Source: an uncultured Sphingomonas sp. (GTDB taxonomy: Bacteria; Pseudomonadota; Alphaproteobacteria; Sphingomonadales; Sphingomonadaceae). From it: a DNA stretch of 41,713 bases. Position numbers and translations under genes: made by a program. The DNA lies in contig NZ_CAJYQD010000027.1 of NCBI RefSeq assembly GCF_913776855.1, forward strand, positions 1 to 41,713, given 5' to 3'. The notes under the pieces were generated by a model that was given only the letters and a program-made list of their open reading frames with translations, did no database searches and was not told where the DNA came from. Below, in pieces: positions 27,031-35,374 of this stretch. The stretch's first letter is position 1, and each line of letters begins with the position of its first letter.

Positions 27031-27090
27031 CAAAACAAAGAGACGAACATTCAACATGGCGTTTTTATGTTTCAATATGGCGGAAGTCCA

Positions 27091-27105
27091 TGGCATTATG
27101 ATTGC
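27091..27105 (+). promoter_or_regulatory. Sigma-54 (RpoN) type -24/-12 promoter before the TonB receptor
   Basis: TGGCATTATGATTGC fits the sigma-54 consensus core TGGCA, 6-nt gap, TTGC, with the -24 GG (27092-27093) and -12 GC (27104-27105) exactly 10 nt apart. Transcription would start near 27117, just before the ribosome site at 27122-27127 and the ATG at 27135. Sigma-54 often serves nitrogen-limitation genes, which suits the neighbourhood. No enhancer-binding protein gene or clear enhancer site was found in the window. Confidence 0.55.
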
Positions 27106-27134
27106 GCCTAGGGGTAAAAATGGGGAGCTTTATA

Positions 27135-29912
27135 ATGCGGGGGACCTCGGTCGTTCATTGGCTGACGGGTGTGGGGATGATGGCGATGGCGGGGAGCGCG
27201 ATGGCGCAGGACCTGCCGGCCAACGCCCCGACGGCGGACGCATCGGATGAAATCACCGTCCTGGGATCACGCATCCCGCGCGTGCAGAAGGAAGGGCCCG
27301 CACCGGTTACCGTCGTGACGTCGGAGGATATCCTGAAGGGCGGCTTCCTGAGCGTCCCCGACGTGTTGCGCAGCCTGACCCAGAATAGCGGCGAGACTCA
27401 AGGGCAGCAGAGCGCATCGGGCGCCAGCTTCAGTCCCGGCGCGCAGCAGGTCGACCTGCGCGGCCTGGGGCCCAACCATACGCTGGTGCTGGTCAACGGC
27501 CGCCGCATCGCCGACTTCCCGCTGCCGTTTCAGGGCAACAGCAACTTCACCGACATCTCGAACATTCCCGTCGGCCTGATCGACCGGGTCGAGGTGCTGA
27601 GCGGCAGTGCCTCGGCCATCTACGGGTCGGACGCGATCGCGGGCGTCGTCAATTTCCAGCTGAAGACCAAGGCCGACGGCACCCGTATCGACATGCGCTA
27701 CAGCGATACCGACCATGGCGGCGGCGCGGCATATCGGCTGATGGCGACGACCGGCTGGGAAACCGGCGGCTTCCACGGCGTGGCCGGAATCGAATTCCTG
27801 AACCAGCGCCCCTTGTGGCAATATCAGCGCAAGCGGCAGGACTCGACCGCCGACAACCCGACCACCGCCACCCCGCTGGCGCAGCGCACGTTCCTGCGCG
27901 CCGACGAGGATGCGAACTATATCGATCCGGGTCAGGCGACGTGCAGCGCGCTGTCCTCGCTCAATCAGGGTACGATCTATTACGCCGATCGCCGTCGCTA
28001 CGGCCGCTTCTGCGGCAGCAATGAATCGGTCGCTTATGGCACGATGCTATCCGACCGAAAGTCCATCACCGCCTATGGCTCGATGGGCTATGATCTGGGC
28101 GGCGGCACCGAACTCTTTGCCGACCTGCAGTTCAGCTATTCCAAGCTGAAGCTCTTCCGCCGGGTCAAGAGCTGGTATTACGTGTCGCCCGACGGCAACG
28201 AGGAAGGCACCTTCTTCAACCCCAACCTGGCGCCCGACGCGACCGACAGCGGGTTGCAGCTCGACAACTGGACCCGCCAGTTCACGCCCGAGGAAATGGG
28301 CGGTTTCCAGAACGGCATGACCCGCAACCGGTCGATCACCTTCAACATCACGCCCGGCATTCGCGGTCAATTCGGCACGAACGACAAGTGGAAGTACGAG
28401 GTGTCGTTCAACCATGCGCAGTATGATTCGCGCGTCACCTTCCCCGAAATCGTCATCTCGAAATCGAACGCGTTGTTCCTGGGACAGCAGCAGGGGGTCG
28501 ATCCGGCCACCGGCTATGCGATCTTCAATGCCGATGTCCGCCGCCTCTACACGCCGCTGACGCCGGCCGAATATCGCTCGATCTCGGTCGATTCGCTCTA
28601 TCGCCCGCGTTCTTGGACGGACACGCTGGCCGCCGCGCTCAACACCACCGACCTGTTCCAGCTGCCCGCCGGTCCGGTCGGCTTCGCCTTCGTCGCAGAG
28701 GCGGGCAAGCAGGGCTATGAATTGCGCCCCGATCCGCTGACGCTGACCAACTATTATGTCGGGCTGGTGGATTCAGACGGCAGCGGGTCGCGCAATCGCT
28801 GGGGCTTGGGGTATGAATTCCGCGTGCCGGTGTTGTCGTTCCTGCAGCTCAGCACCGCAGGGCGGTACGACTCGTTCCACATCGCGGGCAACACGTTCGG
28901 CCGCTTTACCTATAATGTCGGCAGCGAATTGCGGCCGACCAAAAGGCTGCTCTTCCGCGCCGCCTATGGCACCGGCTTCCGTGCGCCCGACCTCAATTAC
29001 GTCTTCCGGGGGCCGGGCAACACGCACCCTTCGGCCACCGACTATTATCTGTGCCGCGTGGAGGAGCCGAACGAGACGATCGGCGATTGCAGCTATTCCG
29101 ACCAGACGATCATCGCCCGCAAGACGGGTAATCGCCAGCTTCAGCCCGAGACCTCGACCTCGCTCAACGCCGGTGTGGTGTGGCAGCCGTCGAACCGCAT
29201 CGACCTGTCCGTCGATTATTTCCGGGTGAAGATGAAGGATCAGGTGCGCGACATCAGCATCGATTCCGTGCTGCGCGATGAATCGCGTTGTCGCGCAGGC
29301 GGCGGTGCCGATCCATCGTCGCCGACCTGCCGCGACGCGCTGGCCCGCGTAATCCGCTATACCAGCGGCGCACTGGCCGGGCAGCTACAGGCGGTGGCGG
29401 TCAATCCGATCAACGTCGCGGAGGAAACCACCGACGGCATAGACATCGCCGCCAATATCCGCCTGCCGACCGCCGCGATCGGCGACTTCGCCCTGTCGGG
29501 CGGCTATACCTATGTCTTCAACCACACGGTGCGCCAATATCCGGGCGATCCGATCATCAACAAGTTCGCGGTCGACAGCAATTTCGACATTCCGCGCGAT
29601 AAGGGCACGGCCAGCCTGACCTGGAGCCTTGGCGATTTCTCGACGACGATCACCGGTTTGCGGTTGGGCAAGCTGCCGAACTATGATCAGGACGGCTTCA
29701 TCAAGGCCAGCTATCTGTTCAACCTGTCGATGCGTTACGATCTGAACGAACGCCTTCGCCTGACCGGGACGGTGACCAACCTGTTCGATCAGGCGCCGAT
29801 CCACGATCCGACCTATGCGTCCTATCCCTATTACGACATCTCCTGGTTCGACGGGATCGGCCGCAGCTATGCCGTGCAGCTGACGTGGAAGATGGGCGGG
29901 AAACCGCTTTGA
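27135..29912 (+). CDS. TonB-dependent outer-membrane receptor
   Basis: The 925-residue protein begins with a signal peptide (MRGTSVVHWLTGVGMMAMAGSAMAQ), a TonB-box-like DEITVLGSR at about residues 37-45, and a plug domain to about residue 180 (TVVTSEDILKGG, VDLRGLGPNHTLVLVNGRRI, VEVLSGSASAIYGSDAIAGVVN). A 22-strand-type barrel fills the rest (FRAPDLNYVFRGPG). ATG at 27135 was chosen because GGGGAG lies 7 nt upstream and it yields the clean signal peptide; ATG 27120 and TTG 27102 are poorer. It is divergent from the cyanophycinase-isoaspartyl peptidase gene and follows a sigma-54-type promoter, so a peptide or polymer substrate such as cyanophycin or beta-Asp-Arg is inferred rather than a siderophore. 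It converges on a LysR gene. Confidence 0.93.
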   Translation: MRGTSVVHWLTGVGMMAMAGSAMAQDLPANAPTADASDEITVLGSRIPRVQKEGPAPVTVVTSEDILKGGFLSVPDVLRSLTQNSGETQGQQSASGASFSPGAQQVDLRGLGPNHTLVLVNGRRIADFPLPFQGNSNFTDISNIPVGLIDRVEVLSGSASAIYGSDAIAGVVNFQLKTKADGTRIDMRYSDTDHGGGAAYRLMATTGWETGGFHGVAGIEFLNQRPLWQYQRKRQDSTADNPTTATPLAQRTFLRADEDANYIDPGQATCSALSSLNQGTIYYADRRRYGRFCGSNESVAYGTMLSDRKSITAYGSMGYDLGGGTELFADLQFSYSKLKLFRRVKSWYYVSPDGNEEGTFFNPNLAPDATDSGLQLDNWTRQFTPEEMGGFQNGMTRNRSITFNITPGIRGQFGTNDKWKYEVSFNHAQYDSRVTFPEIVISKSNALFLGQQQGVDPATGYAIFNADVRRLYTPLTPAEYRSISVDSLYRPRSWTDTLAAALNTTDLFQLPAGPVGFAFVAEAGKQGYELRPDPLTLTNYYVGLVDSDGSGSRNRWGLGYEFRVPVLSFLQLSTAGRYDSFHIAGNTFGRFTYNVGSELRPTKRLLFRAAYGTGFRAPDLNYVFRGPGNTHPSATDYYLCRVEEPNETIGDCSYSDQTIIARKTGNRQLQPETSTSLNAGVVWQPSNRIDLSVDYFRVKMKDQVRDISIDSVLRDESRCRAGGGADPSSPTCRDALARVIRYTSGALAGQLQAVAVNPINVAEETTDGIDIAANIRLPTAAIGDFALSGGYTYVFNHTVRQYPGDPIINKFAVDSNFDIPRDKGTASLTWSLGDFSTTITGLRLGKLPNYDQDGFIKASYLFNLSMRYDLNERLRLTGTVTNLFDQAPIHDPTYASYPYYDISWFDGIGRSYAVQLTWKMGGKPL

Positions 29913-29941
29913 TCCCAAGCGCCTAGCCCGTCAGCGCCCAT

Positions 29942-30856
29942 TCACGCCTCCGCCCTGGCTTCATCCAGCAGCCAGTGGCGGAAGCGGTCGAAGAGCGGGC
30001 TGTGGCTGCTACGGCGCGGCCAGACCAGATAATAGGCCTCCGACGCGCTGAGCGTGACATCGATCGGCGTCACCAGCGCGCCGGACGCCAGCTCCGGGCG
30101 GATCAGGAAGGACGGGATCAACGCCATGCCCATCCCCGCCGCCGCAGCATGGGCAAGCATCAGGAAATGCTCGTACACGGGCCCTTCGCGGATCGCCGCC
30201 TCGGCCATACCGGCGGCGGCGAACCAGCGCGCCCAGGCATCGGGCCGCGCCTCCAGCGACAAGAGGGTATGCGGCAACAGGTCGGCGGGCTTCGCCACCG
30301 GATGGCGCGCCAGCCAGTCGGGCGAACAGACGGCCACGACATCCTCATGGAACAGCAGCGCATGGTCCGCACCCGGCCAGTCGGGCAGGCCGAAATGGAT
30401 GGCGGCGTCGAACCGCTCTTCGGCAAAATCGAACGGATAGGAGCGCGCGGCAAAGTTCACCAGCAATTCGGGGTGCCGCGCGGTCAGGCCCGGCAGGCGC
30501 GGGGCCAGCCAGCGCATGCCGAAACTGGGCAGCGTCGCGATGGTCAGCGCGCGGTCGGCCACCGGAGTCAACAGCCGCCGTGTGGCGCTGCGCAACCGTT
30601 CGACCGCCGGTCCGACCGCTTCGGCATAGGCCAGCGCCGCCGGGGTCGGCGTCACCCGCCGCCCGCGCCGCTCGAACAGCGGCACGCCCAACCAGTCCTC
30701 CAGCAGTGCGATCTGTCGGCTGATCGCACTCTGCGTCAGCGCCATGCGCTGCGCCGCACGCGAAAAGCTGCTGGTCTCCACCGCCGCCAGGAAACTGGCG
30801 AGCGCGGGCAACGGCGGCAGTTCGCGACGGTGGATATCACTATGATCATTGGGCAT
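29942..30856 (-). CDS. LysR-family transcriptional regulator (GcvA-like)
   Basis: This regulator (304 residues from the start used) has the LysR helix-turn-helix LASFLAAVETSSFSRAAQRMALTQSAISRQIALLEDWLG. An effector-binding domain follows with the GcvA-type features LTIATLPSFGMRWLAPRL, FDAAIHFG and the segment AAAAGMGMALIPSFLI. The ATG at 30856 is preferred by domain distance; an ATG at 30904 would add 16 residues, and neither has a clear ribosome site. It converges on the TonB receptor (30 nt between stops) and has no divergent target gene, since the upstream 550 nt look empty. Whether it regulates the receptor locus is unknown. Confidence 0.9.
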   Translation of the reverse strand: MPNDHSDIHRRELPPLPALASFLAAVETSSFSRAAQRMALTQSAISRQIALLEDWLGVPLFERRGRRVTPTPAALAYAEAVGPAVERLRSATRRLLTPVADRALTIATLPSFGMRWLAPRLPGLTARHPELLVNFAARSYPFDFAEERFDAAIHFGLPDWPGADHALLFHEDVVAVCSPDWLARHPVAKPADLLPHTLLSLEARPDAWARWFAAAGMAEAAIREGPVYEHFLMLAHAAAAGMGMALIPSFLIRPELASGALVTPIDVTLSASEAYYLVWPRRSSHSPLFDRFRHWLLDEARAEA

Positions 30857-31403
30857 GAAGGATGGGCCGGGTCCGCTATCATGACGTCTGGTCCACGCTG
30901 ACATTCCGGGCCCGAAACGGCAAGGCCATCATACCAGTTAGGCATCAAGCAAAGCTTTGCCCCATACCCCTGTTCCCGGCCTCCCATAGGACAATGACGG
31001 GCGATCGATCATCGCCGACACCATCATCGATTACCCATTCACCACCACGGCGCCCCAGGTTCGCGCGGTTTATCGACGAGCGCTGAGCAACATAGTCGTC
31101 GTCGACCGCAACGGACGGCGCGGGCTTCGGCAAATGTTAAAGAAGCTAGCTGCGCAGGATAATCTTGATCGATATGTCGCATCGTACTGCGTCCAGCCAA
31201 CACGTCAAACGGGGAGCCGAAGCGAATGTTCTGCCGCAACCCGTAGGTGTCTGAACACGAAACTTCACGCCATCGCCGATACCAAGGCCCGCCCTTGCGC
31301 CTCTTCATCACGACTGGTCAAATAAGCGACGACACTGACCCCATGCGTCGTCATCCAGGCTCTCACCCAAAATGCCATTATCATTGGCCAATATGTTGGA
31401 AGC
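30857..31403. other. Gene-free stretch upstream of lysR; nothing recognised
   Basis: About 550 nt hold only short open frames without ribosome sites or recognisable products. A 90-codon minus-strand frame at 31039-31311 is Arg/Trp-rich with no family resemblance. The region is less GC-rich than its neighbours in patches (31130-31200) and borders the 3' end of the tRNA-Arg gene. I see no integrase, transposase remnant or direct repeat of the tRNA end. Confidence 0.4.
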
Positions 31404-31480
<77 letters not shown>

Positions 31481-31526
31481 GTGGGCTGGCCGACTAGCAT
31501 TGCGGGCCCAGGCGCGCCAGCCCTTT

Positions 31527-32195
31527 TTATGTAGGCGCGGCTTTTCCGGCCTTGAGCGCAGGCGCGGGCGTCTTGGGGCGATAGGCGCACAGATCCTCGA
31601 CCGGGCAGCGCCAGCATTCGGGGCGCCTCGCCTTGCAGATGTACCGACCGTGCAGGATCAGCCAGTGATGCGCGTGCAGCCGGAACGGGGCGGGGGTCGC
31701 CTTGTCCAGCTTCAGCTCGACCGCCAGCACTGTCTTGCCCTTGGCCAGGCCGGTGCGGTTGCAGACGCGGAAGATGTGTGTGTCGACCGCGAAGGTCTCG
31801 TGGCCGAAGGCGGTGTTGAGCACGACATTGGCGGTCTTGCGCCCGACACCGGGCAATCGCTCCAGATCGGCCCGCGCCTGCGGCACCTCGCCGCCATAGT
31901 CGTCGACCAGCATCTGCGACAGGGCGATGACGTTCTTGGCCTTGGTGTTGAACAGGCCGATCGTCTTGATGTGGGCTTTGAGCCCCTCCTCGCCCAGATC
32001 GAGCATCTTCTGCGGCGTATCGACCTCGGCGAATAGCGCGCGCGTCGCCTTGTTCACGCCGATATCGGTCGCCTGCGCCGACAGGGCGACCGCGACGACC
32101 AGCGTATAGGGGTTGCGATATTCCAGCTCGGTCTCGGGATGCGGGTTCGCCTCCGCCAGACGGTGGTAGAATTCGACGACGTCCGCCTTCTTCAT
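31527..32195 (-). CDS. nth: Endonuclease III
   Basis: The 222-residue base-excision-repair enzyme is a bifunctional DNA glycosylase/AP lyase removing oxidised pyrimidines. The helix-hairpin-helix [14 protein letters not shown] carries the catalytic lysine, VDTHIFRV carries the catalytic aspartate, and the 4Fe-4S cluster ligands are spaced C-x6-C-x2-C-x5-C ([17 protein letters not shown]). The ATG at 32195 gives the family start ([13 protein letters not shown]); a longer frame upstream would run into dapB. It begins 5 nt after the dapB stop and is therefore in an operon with it, followed by tRNA-Arg. Confidence 0.96.
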   Translation of the reverse strand: MKKADVVEFYHRLAEANPHPETELEYRNPYTLVVAVALSAQATDIGVNKATRALFAEVDTPQKMLDLGEEGLKAHIKTIGLFNTKAKNVIALSQMLVDDYGGEVPQARADLERLPGVGRKTANVVLNTAFGHETFAVDTHIFRVCNRTGLAKGKTVLAVELKLDKATPAPFRLHAHHWLILHGRYICKARRPECWRCPVEDLCAYRPKTPAPALKAGKAAPT

Positions 32196-32200
32196 GGCGC

Positions 32201-32929
32201 TTACAGCCCCAGCACGTCGCCCATGCGATAGCGGCCCGGCGCCTGCCCCGCGAGCCACAGCGCCGCCCGCACTGCGCCGCGCGCGAAAATCGTCCGGTCC
32301 TGCGCGAAATGGCCGAGCGTCAGCCGCTCGCCCTCGCCTGCGAAGATCACCTCATGGTCGCCGATCACCGAACCGCCGCGCAGGGCCGCCAGCCCGATCG
32401 TCCCCTCGGTGCGCGCGCCAACCAGTCCGGCGCGACCATCGACGCGCAGTTCCGACAGCGGATGCCCCCGCCCAGCCGCCGCCGCCTCACCCAGCAGCAA
32501 GGCGGTGCCCGAGGGCGCGTCGACCTTGTGCCGGTGGTGCATCTCGGTGATCTCGATATCCCAGTCGCTGCCCAGCCGCGCCGCCGCCTCGCGCACCAGA
32601 TTGGCAAGCAGCGTGATGCCGAGCGAGGTGTTGCCGGTCTGGAGCACCGCGATCTCGGTCGCGGCGGCGTCGATCGCGGCGTGCTGCACAGGGGAAAGGC
32701 CGGTCGTGCCGATCACGATGGGGGTGCGCGCCGCCCGGGCGGCCGCCAGATGCACGTCGAGCGCGCCTGCGATCGAGAAGTCGACCAGCACGTCGGCGGA
32801 CTTGGCCAGCGCGTCCGGATCGTCGCGCGAGTCGCACCCGCCCGCCAAGGTCGCGCCCTCGCCCTCGATCAGCTCGGCGATCGCGCGGCCCATGCGCCCG
32901 GCGCTGCCGTAGATACCGATGGCGGTCAT
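32201..32929 (-). CDS. dapB: 4-hydroxy-tetrahydrodipicolinate reductase
   Basis: The 242-residue cytoplasmic enzyme reduces 4-hydroxy-tetrahydrodipicolinate with NAD(P)H in lysine and diaminopimelate (cell-wall) synthesis. It has the nucleotide-binding GIYGSAGRMG at the N-terminus, the DVLVDFS and IGTTG segments, the catalytic signature EMHHRHKVDAPSGTAL, and the C-terminal HFAQDRTIFARGA. The ATG at 32929 is fixed by the N-terminal Rossmann motif but has no Shine-Dalgarno sequence of its own. A 13-codon frame with a good site ends in overlap with this ATG, so translation may be coupled (see 32926-32967). Confidence 0.96.
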   Translation of the reverse strand: MTAIGIYGSAGRMGRAIAELIEGEGATLAGGCDSRDDPDALAKSADVLVDFSIAGALDVHLAAARAARTPIVIGTTGLSPVQHAAIDAAATEIAVLQTGNTSLGITLLANLVREAAARLGSDWDIEITEMHHRHKVDAPSGTALLLGEAAAAGRGHPLSELRVDGRAGLVGARTEGTIGLAALRGGSVIGDHEVIFAGEGERLTLGHFAQDRTIFARGAVRAALWLAGQAPGRYRMGDVLGL

Positions 32930-32967
32930 GCGAGGGTTCCGGTGGATGAAAGGGAGGAGGTCTTCAT
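32926..32967 (-). CDS. Possible 13-codon leader peptide coupled to dapB
   Basis: A short frame, peptide MKTSSLSSTGTLA, begins with ATG at 32967 preceded by AAGGA at a 7-nt spacing. Its stop TGA overlaps the dapB start as ATGA. dapB itself lacks a ribosome site, so ribosomes ending this frame could restart at dapB. The peptide has a single lysine at position 2 and no lysine run, so a classical attenuator is not indicated. It could also be chance. Confidence 0.35.
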   Translation of the reverse strand: MKTSSLSSTGTLA

Positions 32968-33210
32968 GCCGCGTTCCTTGGCACAGGTCCCTGCCGGAAG
33001 AAACCGGCTGGTGACCATCCAAGCCGCTATCCGCAACGCATCGTCCAGCAGATTATCCAGAGCTTCTCACCGAACCCAAGTAGATTGCGCCCATAAGATA
33101 ACTTTGCCGACACCCAATGCGATCTTGACAAAAAACGATATTTATCAGGACGCTGTCACTGTTGTTAATGCCTAACGTGAAAGGTTGGGCGCCGGTGCTC
33201 CCCATGCCTA

Positions 33211-33525
33211 TCAGTCGTAGGGCTTCTTCTCAAGGCAGTGCTGATATGAGAAATCGATACGGGTGCCATCTGTGCGATTGATCCAGAAGCACTGTTGATT
33301 AAAATAGTCCGGGGCAGGACCAACCGTGATATGAGAAATACCCGATCCAACTTTGTCGGCTTCCTCGTCATGGCGGCGCAGCAAGGCCTTTAGATGCGCT
33401 GCATCCTCATCATTGACCCGATCACCAGGCGAATAGCGTTGCAGCATCTCACTAAAAAAGATTCGAGCATCTCCCGCTTTGGCAAAGGCCTTCGTATCAA
33501 GAACAATAGGTCTAGCCCGTCCCAT
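33211..33525 (-). CDS. DUF3223-containing protein
   Basis: This 104-residue protein resembles the DUF3223 family: AKAGDARIFFSEMLQRYSPGDRVNDEDAAHLKALLRRH, then GISHITVGPAPDYFNQQCFWINRTDGTRIDFSYQHCL. No biochemical function is established for the family. The ATG overlaps the stop of the upstream KilA-N gene (TAATG) with GGAG a few bases before it, so the two are translated as a unit. Codon use is less GC-rich than the neighbouring housekeeping genes, suggesting acquisition together with KilA-N. Confidence 0.75.
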   Translation of the reverse strand: MGRARPIVLDTKAFAKAGDARIFFSEMLQRYSPGDRVNDEDAAHLKALLRRHDEEADKVGSGISHITVGPAPDYFNQQCFWINRTDGTRIDFSYQHCLEKKPYD

Positions 33526-34316
33526 TACTTATCTCCAATGAAGCCTGCCACATCGGCATAGTTTGGCAGGGCAAGAAGCCTTTCGATATGTGGAAGCGCC
33601 TTCTGGTCACGTTCACCAAAGTAAGGAAGGGCGCGTTTTGCCATCCATACCTCCACAAAATGGCGGCGGAAGTCGGCAAGGACGCTATTTGGGTATGCCC
33701 TAGCGTTAACAGCACGCCCATCTTCATATAGGTGAATATAAGTCGGCATACTATCTGGATCATGGCCATTCTCCCTCAGCCATCCAGAAAACATGCGCCC
33801 TTCTGAAATGTCAGGCACCATATTGTCAGGAAGAACATAACCTAGATGTTCGAGCGGCGCTATCAAGGCGACTGTCATCTCATTTAACATAGAAAAATGA
33901 CCGTTTGGAACATTGGTCATATTGGCCATGTAGCGTCGTAGATGGTACGGAAGATTTCCACCGGAAACCTTCCCAGTCATCCAATCCATAATCCACTTGG
34001 TCACTTTCACTGCGAATTGCGGTGATAGCCATTGGGCTAGATTGATAGCGACCTGAGGATGGACCCATGTTCCTTGTAGCGTCGGGTCGCCGCCTCGAAC
34101 CGACTGCACCAATTCCGTTATGGGAATCCCCATGTCGGCCACTAACGCGCCATAAAAGGCTTGGGTTACGCCTAAGCGGTTGTAATCTGACCACGCCTTT
34201 CCGCCTGCTTTACACATAGCGGTTGCGTTAACGTAGCCATCTTTCACCCGTTGGTGGATGACCTCTGTTTCGAGTTCATATTGAACAAGCGGCAACGCGA
34301 TCTGAAATCCGGCCAC
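33525..34316 (-). CDS. KilA-N domain protein (phage-type)
   Basis: The 263-residue protein carries an N-terminal KilA-N DNA-binding domain, roughly residues 15-110: VKDGYVNATAMCKAGGKAWSDYNRL and GTWVHPQVAINLAQWLSPQFAVKVTKWIMDW. KilA-N domains are found mainly in phage and large DNA virus proteins, often antirepressors or regulators. The C-terminal half is unrecognised. The start is GTG, supported by GGGGAGG about 4 nt upstream. The gene is visibly lower in GC than its flanks and sits with a DUF3223 gene between dapB and cobB with no other phage genes, so it is probably a small acquired cassette or prophage remnant. Confidence 0.85.
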   Translation of the reverse strand: MAGFQIALPLVQYELETEVIHQRVKDGYVNATAMCKAGGKAWSDYNRLGVTQAFYGALVADMGIPITELVQSVRGGDPTLQGTWVHPQVAINLAQWLSPQFAVKVTKWIMDWMTGKVSGGNLPYHLRRYMANMTNVPNGHFSMLNEMTVALIAPLEHLGYVLPDNMVPDISEGRMFSGWLRENGHDPDSMPTYIHLYEDGRAVNARAYPNSVLADFRRHFVEVWMAKRALPYFGERDQKALPHIERLLALPNYADVAGFIGDK

Positions 34317-34672
34317 AGTACCTCCCCAGATAAGTGAGGCAGCTTATGCCGCTCCTCTTCAAAGTCGAGTCATAAACTGCACTAATCCGGGTACGGCGGG
34401 AAATTTCCAGAGATATGCGAAAGGGCAATCAGACGCTTCTTAGCGCCCGACCGCACCGACACCATTAAGGAACCCGCTGACAATTATGACACGCATGCCT
34501 GACCTGCATTATCGCGCACGGTTCTGTATCCCTGCATAGCGCGTACATTAGCAGCATCATGGCGGGATAGGCGCTATCCAGAATATCCAACCTAGCGCTT
34601 GGATTTGCGGCCGTCCCAACAAAGCACTCCCATCCCTTCCGATGAATCCGTTTCCACGATAGTCCTCCGGCC
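34317..34672. other. Intergenic region upstream of cobB; nothing recognised
   Basis: This 356-nt stretch between the divergent KilA-N and cobB genes has mixed base composition and no supported gene. It presumably holds both promoters. No direct repeats marking the edge of the KilA-N cassette were found by eye. Confidence 0.4.
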
Positions 34673-35374
34673 ATGCTCCCCATCCGCAACATCGTCATCC
34701 TCACCGGCGCGGGCATCTCCGCCGAGTCCGGTATCGCCACCTTTCGCGGGCCCGGCGGGCTGTGGGAGGGGCACCGGGTCGAGGATGTCTGCACACCCGA
34801 AGCCCTCGCCGCCGATCCCGAGCTGGTGCACCGCTTCTATGACCTGCGGCGGGCGGCGCTGGCCGGTGTCTCGCCCAATGCGGCGCATGAGGCGCTGGCG
34901 CGGCTGGATCGGGAATGGTCGGGCGAGTTGCTGATCGTCACGCAGAATGTCGATGACCTGCACGAGCGGGCAGGGGCGACGCGGATGCTGCATGTGCATG
35001 GTGCGCTGAAGCAGGCGCTGTGCGCGGCGTGCGGCGAGCGGTCCGACTGGGCGGGCGACCTGCCGCCCGGCACGGCCTGTCCCGCCTGTGCCTCACCGCG
35101 CCTGCGGCCCGACATCGTGTTCTTCGGCGAGATTCCCTATCACATGGACCGGATCGAGGCGGCGCTGGCCAAGGCCGATCTGTTCGTGTCGATCGGCACC
35201 TCGGGCGCGGTCTATCCGGCGGCCGGGTTCGTGCGGATGGCGAGCGCTTACGGCGCGGCGACGCTGGAGCTCAATCTCGATCGGTCGGAGGGGAGCGGCT
35301 GGTTCGATGAGAGCAGCCTGGGTCCCGCCGGGCAACTGGTGCCCGAATGGGTCGACCAGATGCTCAGCCGGTAA
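34673..35374 (+). CDS. cobB: Sirtuin NAD-dependent protein deacylase CobB
   Basis: The 233-residue class-III deacylase uses NAD to remove acyl groups from protein lysines. It has the NAD motif GAGISAESGIATFRG, TQNVDDLHERAG, catalytic His109 in HVHGAL, a four-cysteine zinc site (CAACGE and CPACAS), and GTSGAVYPAAGF. Tyr56 and Arg59 (FYDLRR) match the YxxR pair that lets sirtuins such as E. coli CobB and human SIRT5 accept succinyl-lysine, so desuccinylase activity is likely. Its stop region overlaps the convergent phosphatase gene by 11 nt. No strong ribosome site precedes the ATG. Confidence 0.94.
   Translation: MLPIRNIVILTGAGISAESGIATFRGPGGLWEGHRVEDVCTPEALAADPELVHRFYDLRRAALAGVSPNAAHEALARLDREWSGELLIVTQNVDDLHERAGATRMLHVHGALKQALCAACGERSDWAGDLPPGTACPACASPRLRPDIVFFGEIPYHMDRIEAALAKADLFVSIGTSGAVYPAAGFVRMASAYGAATLELNLDRSEGSGWFDESSLGPAGQLVPEWVDQMLSR

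Noticed and set aside
27031..27090. Possible sigma-70 promoter (TTGAAA) for the cyanophycinase fusion on the minus strand
   Set aside because: No convincing -10 element occurs at proper spacing.
27303..27313. CCGGTTAC-like half operator inside the TonB receptor gene
   Set aside because: Only half of the palindrome is present and it lies within coding sequence far from the LacI module.
31039..31311. A 90-codon minus-strand frame in the gene-free stretch before tRNA-Arg
   Set aside because: It has no ribosome site, unusual Arg/Trp-rich composition and no resemblance to a known family.
31494..31527. Plus-strand GGCTGG...CCAGCC followed by five T residues between tRNA-Arg and nth
   Set aside because: The loop is about 20 nt long and no plus-strand transcript is expected there.
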